Positions 14,448 to 24,350 of a DNA stretch of 59,233 bases are shown here, in pieces (within the stretch, counting starts at the first letter, position 1; the number at the start of each line of letters is the position of its first letter). Both the position numbers and the translations under genes were made by a program. The notes beneath the pieces are model-generated. The model did no database searches. It saw only the letters and a program-made list of their open reading frames with translations, and had not been told where the DNA came from. Origin of the DNA: Terriglobia bacterium (lineage in GTDB: Bacteria > Acidobacteriota > Terriglobia > Acidiferrales > UBA7541); NCBI GenBank assembly GCA_020072805.1, contig JAIQGC010000010.1, positions 1-59,233 on the forward strand. Reading direction: 5' to 3'.

Positions 14448-16829
14448 CTATTCCCCGTAGGGAACCCAGATGTTCTTCACTTGCGTGGCGTGCTCGAGAT
14501 ACCAGCGGCCTTCGCCCTGTTCCACGTGGAACAGATCGATGGCCCGGCCCTGATTGGTGAAGACCTGTTTCAAATTACTGGCTGACAAGGACTTGGCCGT
14601 GGCGCACAACGCATCATCGCCAAAGCACCACAGCGCGTCCACGTCCGCATGCTCGGCCAGCGTCTTGAGCAGTTCCCCCGCGTGCCCAGTAACGATATTG
14701 ACCACGCCGCCGGGGAGGTCGCTCGTGTCAAAGACCTGATAGAGATCCCCGGCAATCAGCGGATAGGCCTCCGAGGGCACGGCCACCACGGTGTTGCCGC
14801 AGGCAATCGCCGGCATCACCAGCGAGAGAAAGCCCAGCAGCGGCGCTTCGACGGGGCAGACGATGCCCATTGTGCCGATGGGTTCATTCATGGCGATGGA
14901 AATATTGCGGAAGGGCGGATTGTGCACCGCGCCGTCGAACTTATCGGCCCATGCCGCATAGGAAAAGATACGCTCGATCCCCAGACGCACTTCCGCCTCC
15001 GCCTGCTTCTTGCCGGTGACGGCGGCCAGGCGCGCGGCAATTTCCGCGGCGCGCGCGGAAAAATTTTCCGCGATGTAGAAGAGCACCTGCGAACGATTGT
15101 GCGCCGTGGCTTTTCCCCACGAGCCCGCCTTGCGCGCGGCTTCCACGGCGTTGCGGACATCCTTGCGGTTGCCCAGCGGCGCTTCGCCCAGCAGCATTCC
15201 CCGCGCGTCGCGCACTTCCATGCTGTAGCCGGAATCGGGGCGGGCCTGCTTGCCGCCGATGTAGAGTTTCACCGTGCGGTCAATCGCCGGAGCGCCGGAC
15301 TTTTCCACTTTCCCGGCTGCAGCCTTCGCCGCTTTTGTTTTCGGCAGCGCGGGCGCCTTCTGGAACCACACCGGCTCCAGATATTCGAGCATTCCCTCGC
15401 GGCCGCCTTCGCGCCCGTAGCCGCTCTCGCGGTAGCCGCCGAAGCCGCACGCCGCGTCGAATAAATTCGTGCTGTTCACCCACACGACTCCGGCCTTCAA
15501 TTGCGCGGCCACGTGCAACGCCACGTTCACGCTCTCGCTCCACACGCTGGCCGCCAGCCCGTAAACCGAATTGTTGGCCAGCTCGACCGCTTCGGCGGGC
15601 GTGCGGAAACTCATGGCCGCCAGCACCGGGCCGAAAATTTCCTGCTGGGCCACAATCGAAGTGGGATGCACGCCGGTGAGCAGCGTGGGCGGATAGAAGA
15701 GCCCCTTGGCGGGCAACGTCGTGGGCGGCTGCCAGCAGGTGGCGCCTTCGGCCACGCCCTGCGCCACCAGGCGCTGGATGCGTTCGAGCTGCACCGGCGC
15801 GACGATGGCGCCGATGTCCACGGCCTTATCGAGCGGCGAGCCGATGCGCAGCGTGGCCATGCGCGCGCGCACTTTCGCCAGCAGCGGTTCGGCGATGCTC
15901 TCCTGCATCAGCAGGCGCGAGCCCGCGCAGCAGACCTGCCCCTGATTGAACCAGATGCCGTCCACCAGGCCTTCCACCGCGCTGTCCAGATCGGCGTCTT
16001 CGAAAACGATGACGGGCGATTTGCCGCCCAGCTCCAGCGAAAGTTTTTTCCTGCTCTCCGCGGTGGCTTTGCGGATAGCGCGGCCCACTACAGTCGAACC
16101 GGTAAAAGCAATATTGTGCACGCCGGGATGTTTTACCAGGGCCTCGCCCGTCGAGCCGTCGCCGGTAACGATATTGACGACTCCCGCGGGCAGCCCGGCT
16201 TCGGAGCAGAGTTCGGCGAAGGCGAGAGCCGTGAGCGGAGTAAACTCCGCCGGCTTCAGCACCACGGTGTTGCCCGCGGCCAGCGCCGGAGCGATTTTCC
16301 AGGCCAGCATCAGCAGCGGAAAATTCCAGGGAATGATCTGCCCCACCACGCCGCACGGCGCAAAACCGGGAAACTCCTGATCGAGTAACTGTGCCCAGCC
16401 GGCGTGATGATAGAAATGACGCGCCACCAGCGGGATATCGATGTCGCGGCTCTCGCGGATGGGCTTGCCGTTATCGAGCGTCTCCAGCACGGCCAAGCGC
16501 CGCGCATGCTTCTGCACCAGCCGCGCCAGCGCATAGAGATACCGCGCCCGCGCATGCGGGACAATCTTTTGCCATTTGGGCAGCGCCGCGCTCGCCGCCT
16601 TCACCGCCGCGTTCACGTCCGCCGGGGAACCCTGGGCCACGCTGGCCAGTTTTTCTCCCGTCGCGGGATCGCTGGTGTCGAAATATTCTCCGGCGGCGGG
16701 CTTGTGCTGTTTGCTGGCGATGAAATGGCCGAAGCGGCGTCCGTGCTGCTCGAGCCATGCGCGCGCGTCTTTCGAATCTTCCGGCGCCGGGCCGTACTCC
16801 ATGCTGGCGAATTTTTCCACGATGCTCAT
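14448..16829 (-). CDS. ALDH16-type aldehyde dehydrogenase (one full and one truncated ALDH module)
   Basis: The 793-residue protein has a complete aldehyde dehydrogenase in its first 500 residues, with the general-base Glu in LELGGKSP near 266 and the catalytic Cys in GQVCCAGSR near 301, and then a second ALDH-like module (about 520-793) that keeps the nucleotide-binding fold but ends before a catalytic domain. This domain plan is that of the ALDH16 family, where only the first module is active. NAD(P)-dependent oxidation of acetaldehyde is the likely reaction because deoC lies 45 bases upstream in the same operon and its product releases acetaldehyde. Confidence 0.9.
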   Translation of the reverse strand: MSIVEKFASMEYGPAPEDSKDARAWLEQHGRRFGHFIASKQHKPAAGEYFDTSDPATGEKLASVAQGSPADVNAAVKAASAALPKWQKIVPHARARYLYALARLVQKHARRLAVLETLDNGKPIRESRDIDIPLVARHFYHHAGWAQLLDQEFPGFAPCGVVGQIIPWNFPLLMLAWKIAPALAAGNTVVLKPAEFTPLTALAFAELCSEAGLPAGVVNIVTGDGSTGEALVKHPGVHNIAFTGSTVVGRAIRKATAESRKKLSLELGGKSPVIVFEDADLDSAVEGLVDGIWFNQGQVCCAGSRLLMQESIAEPLLAKVRARMATLRIGSPLDKAVDIGAIVAPVQLERIQRLVAQGVAEGATCWQPPTTLPAKGLFYPPTLLTGVHPTSIVAQQEIFGPVLAAMSFRTPAEAVELANNSVYGLAASVWSESVNVALHVAAQLKAGVVWVNSTNLFDAACGFGGYRESGYGREGGREGMLEYLEPVWFQKAPALPKTKAAKAAAGKVEKSGAPAIDRTVKLYIGGKQARPDSGYSMEVRDARGMLLGEAPLGNRKDVRNAVEAARKAGSWGKATAHNRSQVLFYIAENFSARAAEIAARLAAVTGKKQAEAEVRLGIERIFSYAAWADKFDGAVHNPPFRNISIAMNEPIGTMGIVCPVEAPLLGFLSLVMPAIACGNTVVAVPSEAYPLIAGDLYQVFDTSDLPGGVVNIVTGHAGELLKTLAEHADVDALWCFGDDALCATAKSLSASNLKQVFTNQGRAIDLFHVEQGEGRWYLEHATQVKNIWVPYGE

Positions 16830-16874
16830 GCGACTCCGCTCGATTCTTCCGCTCTCCCCGGCGCAGCCAGCCGG

Positions 16875-17912
16875 CTAAGCCAGCGGATGGCGAAAATCCG
16901 CCGAATATCTTCCCGTGGCATGGTGCTCGAGTTGCCGCTCGATATCGCCGAGCATGCCGCTGGCGCCGAAGCGGAACATTTCCGCGCGCAGCCACGACGG
17001 TCCCAGCTCTTCCTTGATCAGCGCCAGCCATTCCAGAGATTGTTTGGCCGTGCGAATGCCGCCCGCGGGCTTGAAGCCCACGGCCATGCCCGTTTCCAGC
17101 GCGTAGTTGCGAATCGCTCGCGTCATCACCAACCCCACGGGCAGCGTGGCGTTGGTGGGCTCCTTGCCGGTGGAGGTCTTGATGAAATCCGCTCCGGCCA
17201 TCATGGCCACCACGCTGGCGCGGCCCACGTTGCGCAGCGTCAGCAGGTCCCCCGTGCCTAGAATCGCTTTCATGTGCGCCGCGCCGCAGGCCTGCTTGAA
17301 GGCGGCGATTTCATCGTAGAGCGCCTGCCAGTTGCCCCCAAAGACGTGCGCGCGAGTGATGACAATATCGATTTCGTGCGCCCCGGCTTCCACCGAGCGG
17401 CGAATCTCCGCCACGCGCTCGGCCAGCGGCGAAAGCCCCGCGGGAAATCCGGTGGAGACGGCGGCGACGCGAATGCCGCTGCCCTCGAGCGCGCGCACGG
17501 CCGCTTCCACAAAGGTGTGATAGACGCAGACAGCGGCAACCGTCAAATTCAGCTTCGCGATGCCCAGCCGCTCGACCAGATCCTGGCGCAACGGCCTTCT
17601 CGCCTTGGCACAAAGACGGCGCACGCGCTCCTCCGTATCGTCGCCGGAAAGCGTGGTCAGGTCCATGCAGGAGATGGCCCGCAGCAGCCAGGCCGCCTGC
17701 CAGTCCTTTTTCACCGTGCGCCGTGTGACCAGCGTCTGCGCGCGGCGCTCCACCGCGCTGGTGTTCACCCGCACCGCGCGCACCCAGTCGAGATTGAGCG
17801 GCATCCCGCGGTTGGGGCCGAGCGGCTGCCCCTCAAGCGTGGCGATGGCTTCCGGCGCGGAATCATCCCGCCTCGCCAGCGTGCCCGTTTCTCTGTCTTC
17901 CCGTGTCGCCAT
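16875..17912 (-). CDS. deoC: Deoxyribose-phosphate aldolase
   Basis: 345 residues, of the longer eukaryote-like DERA type rather than the 250-residue E. coli type. The Schiff-base Lys is in DFIKTSTGKEP near residue 242 and the second active-site Lys in VGFKPAGG near 277; the Asp of the proton relay is in EIDIVITRAHV. The enzyme splits 2-deoxyribose-5-phosphate into glyceraldehyde-3-phosphate and acetaldehyde. Start ATG 17912 has GGAG 8 bases upstream. It leads the operon deoC-ALDH16-membrane protein and is divergent from the amidohydrolase gene. Confidence 0.95.
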   Translation of the reverse strand: MATREDRETGTLARRDDSAPEAIATLEGQPLGPNRGMPLNLDWVRAVRVNTSAVERRAQTLVTRRTVKKDWQAAWLLRAISCMDLTTLSGDDTEERVRRLCAKARRPLRQDLVERLGIAKLNLTVAAVCVYHTFVEAAVRALEGSGIRVAAVSTGFPAGLSPLAERVAEIRRSVEAGAHEIDIVITRAHVFGGNWQALYDEIAAFKQACGAAHMKAILGTGDLLTLRNVGRASVVAMMAGADFIKTSTGKEPTNATLPVGLVMTRAIRNYALETGMAVGFKPAGGIRTAKQSLEWLALIKEELGPSWLRAEMFRFGASGMLGDIERQLEHHATGRYSADFRHPLA

Positions 17913-18090
17913 GGCGTGTTCTCCGCCGCTTCGCAAGCATTGTATAGCAGAAAATAAGCGCGGCGCGCGAGCTTGGGTTTCCCGTTGCAGTCGCGGAACG
18001 AGTTCTCGCGAAAGAGGTCTTGCCCGTTTCCTGGCGGAAGGCTATAACCAGCGGAGCCTGTTTCTATTTTTGATTTTTGCGAGGATGGCC

Positions 18091-19860
18091 ATGAACCTGA
18101 AGACCGATTCCCTTTTCCGCTGCTTGCTGCCGGTTGCGCTACTGCTTGCCAACATCGCGCCGTCGCGCGCGCAGGAACCGCCGCAGCGAGCGGCGGACCT
18201 CGTGCTCATCCACGGAAAAATCATCACCGTGGACGCGCGCGACTCCGTGGCGGAAGCCGTGGCCATCCGCGACGGTAAAATTTTAGGCGTCGGGACCATG
18301 GAAGCGATGCTCAAGCTGGCCGGCAAGGAGACCCGGGTGATGGACCTGCACGGGCGCACAGCCACGCCGGGACTGATTGACACGCACTGCCACTTTCAGG
18401 AAGTGAGCGCGCTCTACGAAATTGAGCTGAGCGGCGTAACCAGCATCGCCGAGGTACAGCGGCTGGTGCGCGAGCGCGCGGCCACGCTCAAGCCCGGCGA
18501 ATGGGTGCGCGGAGCGGGCTGGGACGAAGGCAAACTGGCCGAACAGCGGCATATCCTGGCCGCGGATCTGGACCAGGCGGCGCCGAACAATCCGGTCTGG
18601 CTGGCGCATACCACCGGCCACTATGGCGTGGCCAACAGCTACGCCCTGCGCCTGGCGAAAATCACCGCGCAAACCTCCAACCCTCCCTCCGGAACCATTG
18701 ACCGCGACGCCGCGGGGAGTCCCGACGGCGTGCTCAAGGAAGCCGCCATGGACCTGCTCACTCCGCTGATTCCGCCCTTCAGCCACGAGCAACTGCGCAA
18801 CGGCCTGCTGAAAATCATGGCCGATTTTAACCGCGAGGGCATGACCGCGGTGAAAGACCCTGGCATCAAGTCGGAAGCCTGGGCGCTCTACCGTGAACTG
18901 CTCGCGGAAGATAAACTTACCGTGCACGTCTTCGCCCTGTGGCTTGGCGGAAAGACCGTGGATTCCGCGCGCCAATTGATCGCCCGCCTGGGCGAACTTC
19001 CCCGCCCGCCGCAATCGCTGGGCGACGGAATGTTGCTTTCCGGTGGCGTGAAGATTTTTCTGGATGGCAGCGGCGGCGCGCGCACCGCCTGGCTTTACCA
19101 GGACTGGAACAAGAACGGCAGCGAGAAGGACACCGGCAACAAGGGCTACCCCGCGATGGACCCGGCCATCTACCGCGAGCAGGTGCGCCTCTTCCATAAC
19201 GCCGGAATTCACGTGAGCACGCACGCCATCGGCGACCGCGCGATTGACCTCGTCGTGGACACCTATGCGCAGGTGTTGAAGGACAAACCCACCGTCGGCC
19301 TGCGCCACGGCATCATCCACGCCAACATCCCCAGCGATCACGCCATCGCCGCCATGGCCGCGCTGCAAAAACAGTACGACGCGGGCTTTCCCGAAGCGCA
19401 AGCGGAATTCATGTGGTGGATCGGCAATATTTACGCGGCGAATTTTGGCCCGGAGCGCGCCCAGCGCCTGATGCCCTTTAAAACGTACATGGAAAAGGGA
19501 ATGCGCTGGGCCGGCGGCTCGGATTATTTCGTCACGCCCTATCTGGCGCGCTACGGCCTGTGGGCTTCGGTGGTGCGCCAGCCGCTTGCGCAAACCTACG
19601 GCGCTCATCCCTTTGGCACCGCGGAAAGCGTGGACATTCACACCGCGCTGCGCTCCTACACCCTCTGGGCCGCGCATCAGCTTTTTCTGGATGAGCTCAT
19701 CGGCTCGCTCGAGCCCGGCAAGGACGCCGACATCGCCGTGTGGGACCGCGACCTCTATTCCATCCCCGCGGACGATCTGCGTAATCTGAAATGTGAGCGC
19801 ACGTTCGTGCGCGGCCGCGAGGTCTACCGCGCGGAGAACAGCCCCGTCAGCATCCAATAG
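18091..19860 (+). CDS. Secreted YtcJ-like metal-dependent amidohydrolase
   Basis: 589 residues with a signal peptide (LLPVALLLANIAPSRAQ), so probably periplasmic. The amidohydrolase fold is shown by LIDTHCHF near residue 98 (two metal-binding His), HVSTHAIGDRAIDLVVD, LRHGIIHANI and the C-terminal GSDYFVTPYL with the metal Asp, closing with the beta-sandwich ELIGSLEPGKDADIAVWD. These features place it in the YtcJ/amidohydrolase 3 family; substrates of the family vary and cannot be predicted. The ATG at 18091 follows GAGG by six bases and gives the signal peptide at the N terminus. Confidence 0.9.
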   Translation: MNLKTDSLFRCLLPVALLLANIAPSRAQEPPQRAADLVLIHGKIITVDARDSVAEAVAIRDGKILGVGTMEAMLKLAGKETRVMDLHGRTATPGLIDTHCHFQEVSALYEIELSGVTSIAEVQRLVRERAATLKPGEWVRGAGWDEGKLAEQRHILAADLDQAAPNNPVWLAHTTGHYGVANSYALRLAKITAQTSNPPSGTIDRDAAGSPDGVLKEAAMDLLTPLIPPFSHEQLRNGLLKIMADFNREGMTAVKDPGIKSEAWALYRELLAEDKLTVHVFALWLGGKTVDSARQLIARLGELPRPPQSLGDGMLLSGGVKIFLDGSGGARTAWLYQDWNKNGSEKDTGNKGYPAMDPAIYREQVRLFHNAGIHVSTHAIGDRAIDLVVDTYAQVLKDKPTVGLRHGIIHANIPSDHAIAAMAALQKQYDAGFPEAQAEFMWWIGNIYAANFGPERAQRLMPFKTYMEKGMRWAGGSDYFVTPYLARYGLWASVVRQPLAQTYGAHPFGTAESVDIHTALRSYTLWAAHQLFLDELIGSLEPGKDADIAVWDRDLYSIPADDLRNLKCERTFVRGREVYRAENSPVSIQ

Positions 19861-19875
19861 AAAGAGAACGCCGGC

Positions 19876-21276
<1,401 letters not shown>

Positions 21277-21308
21277 GGTGCCTTCCTTCCCGCTGCCCAA
21301 ACGGCGGG

Positions 21309-21337
21309 AGTATACCTTCTATTCTGAAGCAAAAGAA
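21309..21337 (-). promoter_or_regulatory. Possible promoter of the MBL/rhodanese gene
   Basis: On the minus strand TATACT (21309-21314) is preceded at 17 bases by TTCTTT (21332-21337), a weak -35. The start of transcription would be about 25-30 bases before the ATG at 21276. Confidence 0.3.
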
Positions 21338-21501
21338 GACTCGAATCCGAGGCGCGCATCGGAGAGTTGCGGAAAATCAGACTCCCCCGATAAGCCGTAA
21401 GGAAAATCCCGGAGTCGCCGCCCGCTGTTGCCGCGCGGCCCGGAAGCCGATAGAATCCAATTGACCGGCCGCTTGCGTGCCTCTCAGGAGGAGTGGCTCC
21501 C

Positions 21502-21563
21502 ATGAAGTCCCCCGTGGTCCGCCTGTAATCCATCCCATGAAGACGCACGCCATGCCGCGATGA
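21502..21563 (+). other. Two tandem 8-codon mini-ORFs ahead of the lasso operon
   Basis: ATG 21502 is preceded by AGGAGGAG at 8 bases, a better ribosome site than any gene of the operon, yet encodes only MKSPVVRL. A second mini-frame (21537-21563, MKTHAMPR) overlaps the B1 start in an ATGA arrangement. They could couple or tune translation of the operon; chance is not excluded. Confidence 0.35.
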
Positions 21564-21862
21564 AAAGCGAGGGCTTGGGGACGATGATATCCGAACGCTC
21601 CACAGTCGTGGCGGCTAAAGACCAGGTCTCCTGCGATCTGGCCGGGGAGGCCGCCATTCTAAACGTCCCCAAGGGCACTTATTACGGCCTGGACGCCGTC
21701 GGCGCGCGCATTTGGAGCCTGCTGCAGACGCCGCGCGAGGTGGCCGAGATTCACCACACCATAGTGGCGGAATATGATGTCACCTCTGAGCGCTGCCTGC
21801 GTGAACTGCTCGAACTGCTGGAAAAACTGCAGGCCGAAGGCCTGATCGAAGTGCGTGGATGA
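21560..21862 (+). CDS. Lasso peptide B1 protein (PqqD-like RiPP recognition element)
   Basis: A 100-residue PqqD-family protein, the stand-alone RiPP recognition element that binds the precursor leader and presents it to B2 and C. Typical features are the N-terminal strand pair (VSCDLAGEAAILNVPKGTYY), the GLDAVGARIWSLL helix and the winged-helix end (RELLELLEKLQAEGLIEV). The ATG at 21560 was used, but the homologous part starts close to the internal ATG at 21584, so translation may begin there. Its TGA overlaps the B2 ATG (ATGA), which indicates coupled synthesis of the two. Confidence 0.9.
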   Translation: MKSEGLGTMISERSTVVAAKDQVSCDLAGEAAILNVPKGTYYGLDAVGARIWSLLQTPREVAEIHHTIVAEYDVTSERCLRELLELLEKLQAEGLIEVRG

Positions 21863-22350
21863 ACCGGACGCAAGCCTCGTGGCGGGAACGCTGGAGAAAA
21901 TTCCGCGCGCACACCCCCGGGCAGCGCGCTTTGATTCTGCGCGCGGCCCGGAACGAGTGCCTGGCCCTGGCTGGGCTGCGCCTGCTGGGATTCCGCCGCT
22001 GCAAAAGGCTGATTGAGCGATTCTCCCTTTCCCCGCAGGGGCACAACTCCTCCGTCGAGTGCGCCACGCCGGAGCGCGCCATTCAAATGATTCGCGCCGC
22101 GCAATCCGTGGAACGCAACCTGCCCCTCCGTCCCAACTGCCTGGAACGCTCCCTGGCCCTGTGGTGGATGCTGCGCCGCGAGGGCTTTCCGGCCGAACTG
22201 CACATCGGGGCGCGCCAGGGCCCGCAAGGCTTTGAAGCGCATGCCTGGGTCGAAGACGGCGGCCGGGTGCTCAACGACAGCCCCGACGTTCACCGGCACT
22301 ATGCGCGCTTCGACGCGCCCATTGCCGCCGCCGGAGCCGGTTCCCGGTGA
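21859..22350 (+). CDS. Lasso peptide B2 leader peptidase (transglutaminase-like Cys protease)
   Basis: 163 residues of the B2 family. The Cys-His-Asp triad is visible as NCLERSLALWWMLRREG (Cys), FEAHAWVE (His) and VLNDSPDV (Asp). B2 cuts the leader from the precursor, probably after the residue following the conserved Thr, in complex with B1. The N-terminal 60 residues are helical and basic, as in the family. Start overlaps the B1 stop by 4 bases, and its own TGA overlaps the GTG start of the cyclase gene. Confidence 0.92.
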   Translation: MNRTQASWRERWRKFRAHTPGQRALILRAARNECLALAGLRLLGFRRCKRLIERFSLSPQGHNSSVECATPERAIQMIRAAQSVERNLPLRPNCLERSLALWWMLRREGFPAELHIGARQGPQGFEAHAWVEDGGRVLNDSPDVHRHYARFDAPIAAAGAGSR

Positions 22351-24170
22351 GCGGATTCGCCGGGATCGTGAATTTTGATGGCGCTCCGGTGGACCGCGCG
22401 CTGCTGGAACAGTTGACGCACCACCAGGCATTCCGCGGGCCCGATGCGGAGGGCCTCTGGTGCGCGGGCGGCGTGGGCTTCGGCCACGCCCTGCTGCGCA
22501 CCACGCGGGAAGCTACGCGGGAACACCAGCCGCTGGGGTTGAACGACCAACTGTGGATCGTCGCCGACGCCCGGCTCGACGCGCGCGCCGAACTGCTCGC
22601 CAAACTGCAAGCCCGCGGCGCCGCGCTTTCCCTCTCCTCGCCCGATGTCGAACTCATCCTCCACGCCTATCACCAATGGGGCGAAGCCTGCGTCGAACAT
22701 ATTTCAGGTGATTTTTCCTTCGCCATCTGGGACGCGCTGAACCACAAGCTCTTTTGCGCGCGCGATCATTTCGGCATCCGCCAGTTATTCTACGCCCAAC
22801 TCGGCAACACCCTGATTTTCAGCAACACCCTCAGCGCTCTGCGGCTGATTCCTGGCCTCTCCGGCCGCCTGAACGACCTGGCCATCGCCGATTTCCTGCT
22901 CTTCGACATGATCCAGGACCCCGCCGCGACCTCCTTCGAGGGGATTCACCGCCTGCCGCCCGCGAATACGCTGGTTGCGCAACGGGACAAGCTCTCCTTG
23001 CAGCGCTATTGGGAATTGAGCGTCACCGCCCCCGTTCGCTACGCCCGAGAGGAAGAGTACGTCGAGCGTTTCAAGGAGTTGCTCGATGCCGCCGTGAGCG
23101 ATCGCCTGCGCACCGATAACGCCGGTATCCTGTTGAGCGGCGGGTTGGATTCGCCCACGGTAGCCGCCAGCGCACGACGAGTTCTGCACCGCCAGGGAAT
23201 CTCAGGAGGCCTTGCCGCCAGCACGCATGTCTTCGACACGCTCATTCCTCATGAGGAGCGGTATTACACAGGTCTGGTTGCCAAAGCCCTGCAAATTCCT
23301 GTCGAATTTTCGGTCTTGGATCACTGCCGCATCTTCGAGCGCGCCGATCTGCCGGAAGCCCAGGCCAGCGAGCCCGCCCATTCCGCCTGGCCAGACACCT
23401 TTCCGGATCAGTTGAGATCGCTGCCCGAAGGCTGCCGCGTGGTTCTGACGGGGTACGGAGGCGACCCGGCCCTGTGCGGACGCATCTCCGTGCACTTCCG
23501 CGAATTGCTCGCCGCTGGAGAGTACCGCAGGGCCATCTCCGACGCGTTCCGTTATCTCACCTGCGAGGGAAGATTCTCCCGCCTCTATCTCCGCACGCGC
23601 TGGCGCATTGTGTTCGGCTCCAAAAACCAGGCGTCGTTCTACCCTCCCTGGCTGAATGAGGATCTGCAAAAGCGCCTGGGACTGCGCGAGCGTTGGGAAC
23701 AGTTGAATCAACCTGTCCCGGCTGGCCCGGCTGTTCGCCCGGAAGCCCAGCAAGCGATGGCCAACCCTTTCTGGGCCAGCGCCCTCCAAGTCTATGACGC
23801 CAGTTGTTCACGTGCTCCGGTGGAGGTGCGCCACCCCTTGTTCGACCTGCGCCTGGTGAATTTTCTTTTGGGTTTGCCGCGAATGCCGTGGTGTTCGGAC
23901 AAGGAACTGTTCCGGGAGGCCGCCCGCGGAACGCTTTCTGATGCCGTGCGTTTGCGGCGCAAATCACCGCTCAGCGCCGACCCGCTGGTGGCCCTGCTGG
24001 AAGGGCCGGAATCAGCCTGGGTAGACCAGTTTGTCGCTGCCCCGGAACTGGATCCTTATGTGGCGCGCCCCCATATTCCCAAGGTAATTAACGAAAGAAA
24101 TACGTGGAAGGCGTGGATTCATCTCCGGCCGTTGAGCTTGAACTTTTGGTTGCGCGGCCTAGGCAAATAG
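22347..24170 (+). CDS. Lasso peptide cyclase C (asparagine synthetase-like)
   Basis: 607 residues, class B asparagine-synthetase architecture. The N-terminal glutaminase-like domain starts MSGFAGIV and has no Cys2, so it cannot use glutamine, as is usual for lasso cyclases. The ATP pyrophosphatase loop is LLSGGLDSPTVAAS near residue 263. The enzyme adenylates the Asp or Glu side chain of the core and joins it to the core N terminus, forming the macrolactam in threaded shape. The start is GTG 22347 within a GTGA overlap with B2. The precursor gene begins 15 bases after its stop. Confidence 0.93.
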   Translation: MSGFAGIVNFDGAPVDRALLEQLTHHQAFRGPDAEGLWCAGGVGFGHALLRTTREATREHQPLGLNDQLWIVADARLDARAELLAKLQARGAALSLSSPDVELILHAYHQWGEACVEHISGDFSFAIWDALNHKLFCARDHFGIRQLFYAQLGNTLIFSNTLSALRLIPGLSGRLNDLAIADFLLFDMIQDPAATSFEGIHRLPPANTLVAQRDKLSLQRYWELSVTAPVRYAREEEYVERFKELLDAAVSDRLRTDNAGILLSGGLDSPTVAASARRVLHRQGISGGLAASTHVFDTLIPHEERYYTGLVAKALQIPVEFSVLDHCRIFERADLPEAQASEPAHSAWPDTFPDQLRSLPEGCRVVLTGYGGDPALCGRISVHFRELLAAGEYRRAISDAFRYLTCEGRFSRLYLRTRWRIVFGSKNQASFYPPWLNEDLQKRLGLRERWEQLNQPVPAGPAVRPEAQQAMANPFWASALQVYDASCSRAPVEVRHPLFDLRLVNFLLGLPRMPWCSDKELFREAARGTLSDAVRLRRKSPLSADPLVALLEGPESAWVDQFVAAPELDPYVARPHIPKVINERNTWKAWIHLRPLSLNFWLRGLGK

Positions 24171-24185
24171 GATAAAAAGACTGCA

Positions 24186-24350
24186 ATGACTTCAAAGAAT
24201 GCAAGACTGAAAGAGTCCAGCCAAGGCGCCGCCAAGAAACCCTATGAGACCCCGCGGGTCCGGGTTTATGGGGATGTTTCCCGCCTTACCAGAACCACCC
24301 ATGGCGGGGCGGTTCAAGACGCGCAAAGTAAGGCAGCCAACAAGACCTGA
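24186..24350 (+). CDS. Lasso peptide precursor A
   Basis: A 54-residue gene. The leader contains the RRE-binding pattern YxxPxVxxxGxxxxLT (Tyr20, Pro23, Val25, Gly29, Leu34, Thr35). If Thr35 is the conserved penultimate leader residue (-2), Tyr20, Pro23 and Val25 fall at -17, -14 and -12, the positions known for lasso leaders. Cleavage after Arg36 gives the core TTHGGAVQDAQSKAANKT (18 residues), where Asp9 is the only acidic residue and would close a 9-residue ring with Thr1; the tail is AQSKAANKT. The ribosome site is weak (AGGATAA). The TGA overlaps the kinase ATG. Thr at position 1 is unusual; His39 as residue 1 with Asp at 7 is the alternative. Confidence 0.88.
   Translation: MTSKNARLKESSQGAAKKPYETPRVRVYGDVSRLTRTTHGGAVQDAQSKAANKT

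Noticed and set aside
18283-19857. Long minus-strand frame opposite the amidohydrolase gene
   Set aside because: Composition artefact; the + strand protein carries all amidohydrolase motifs.
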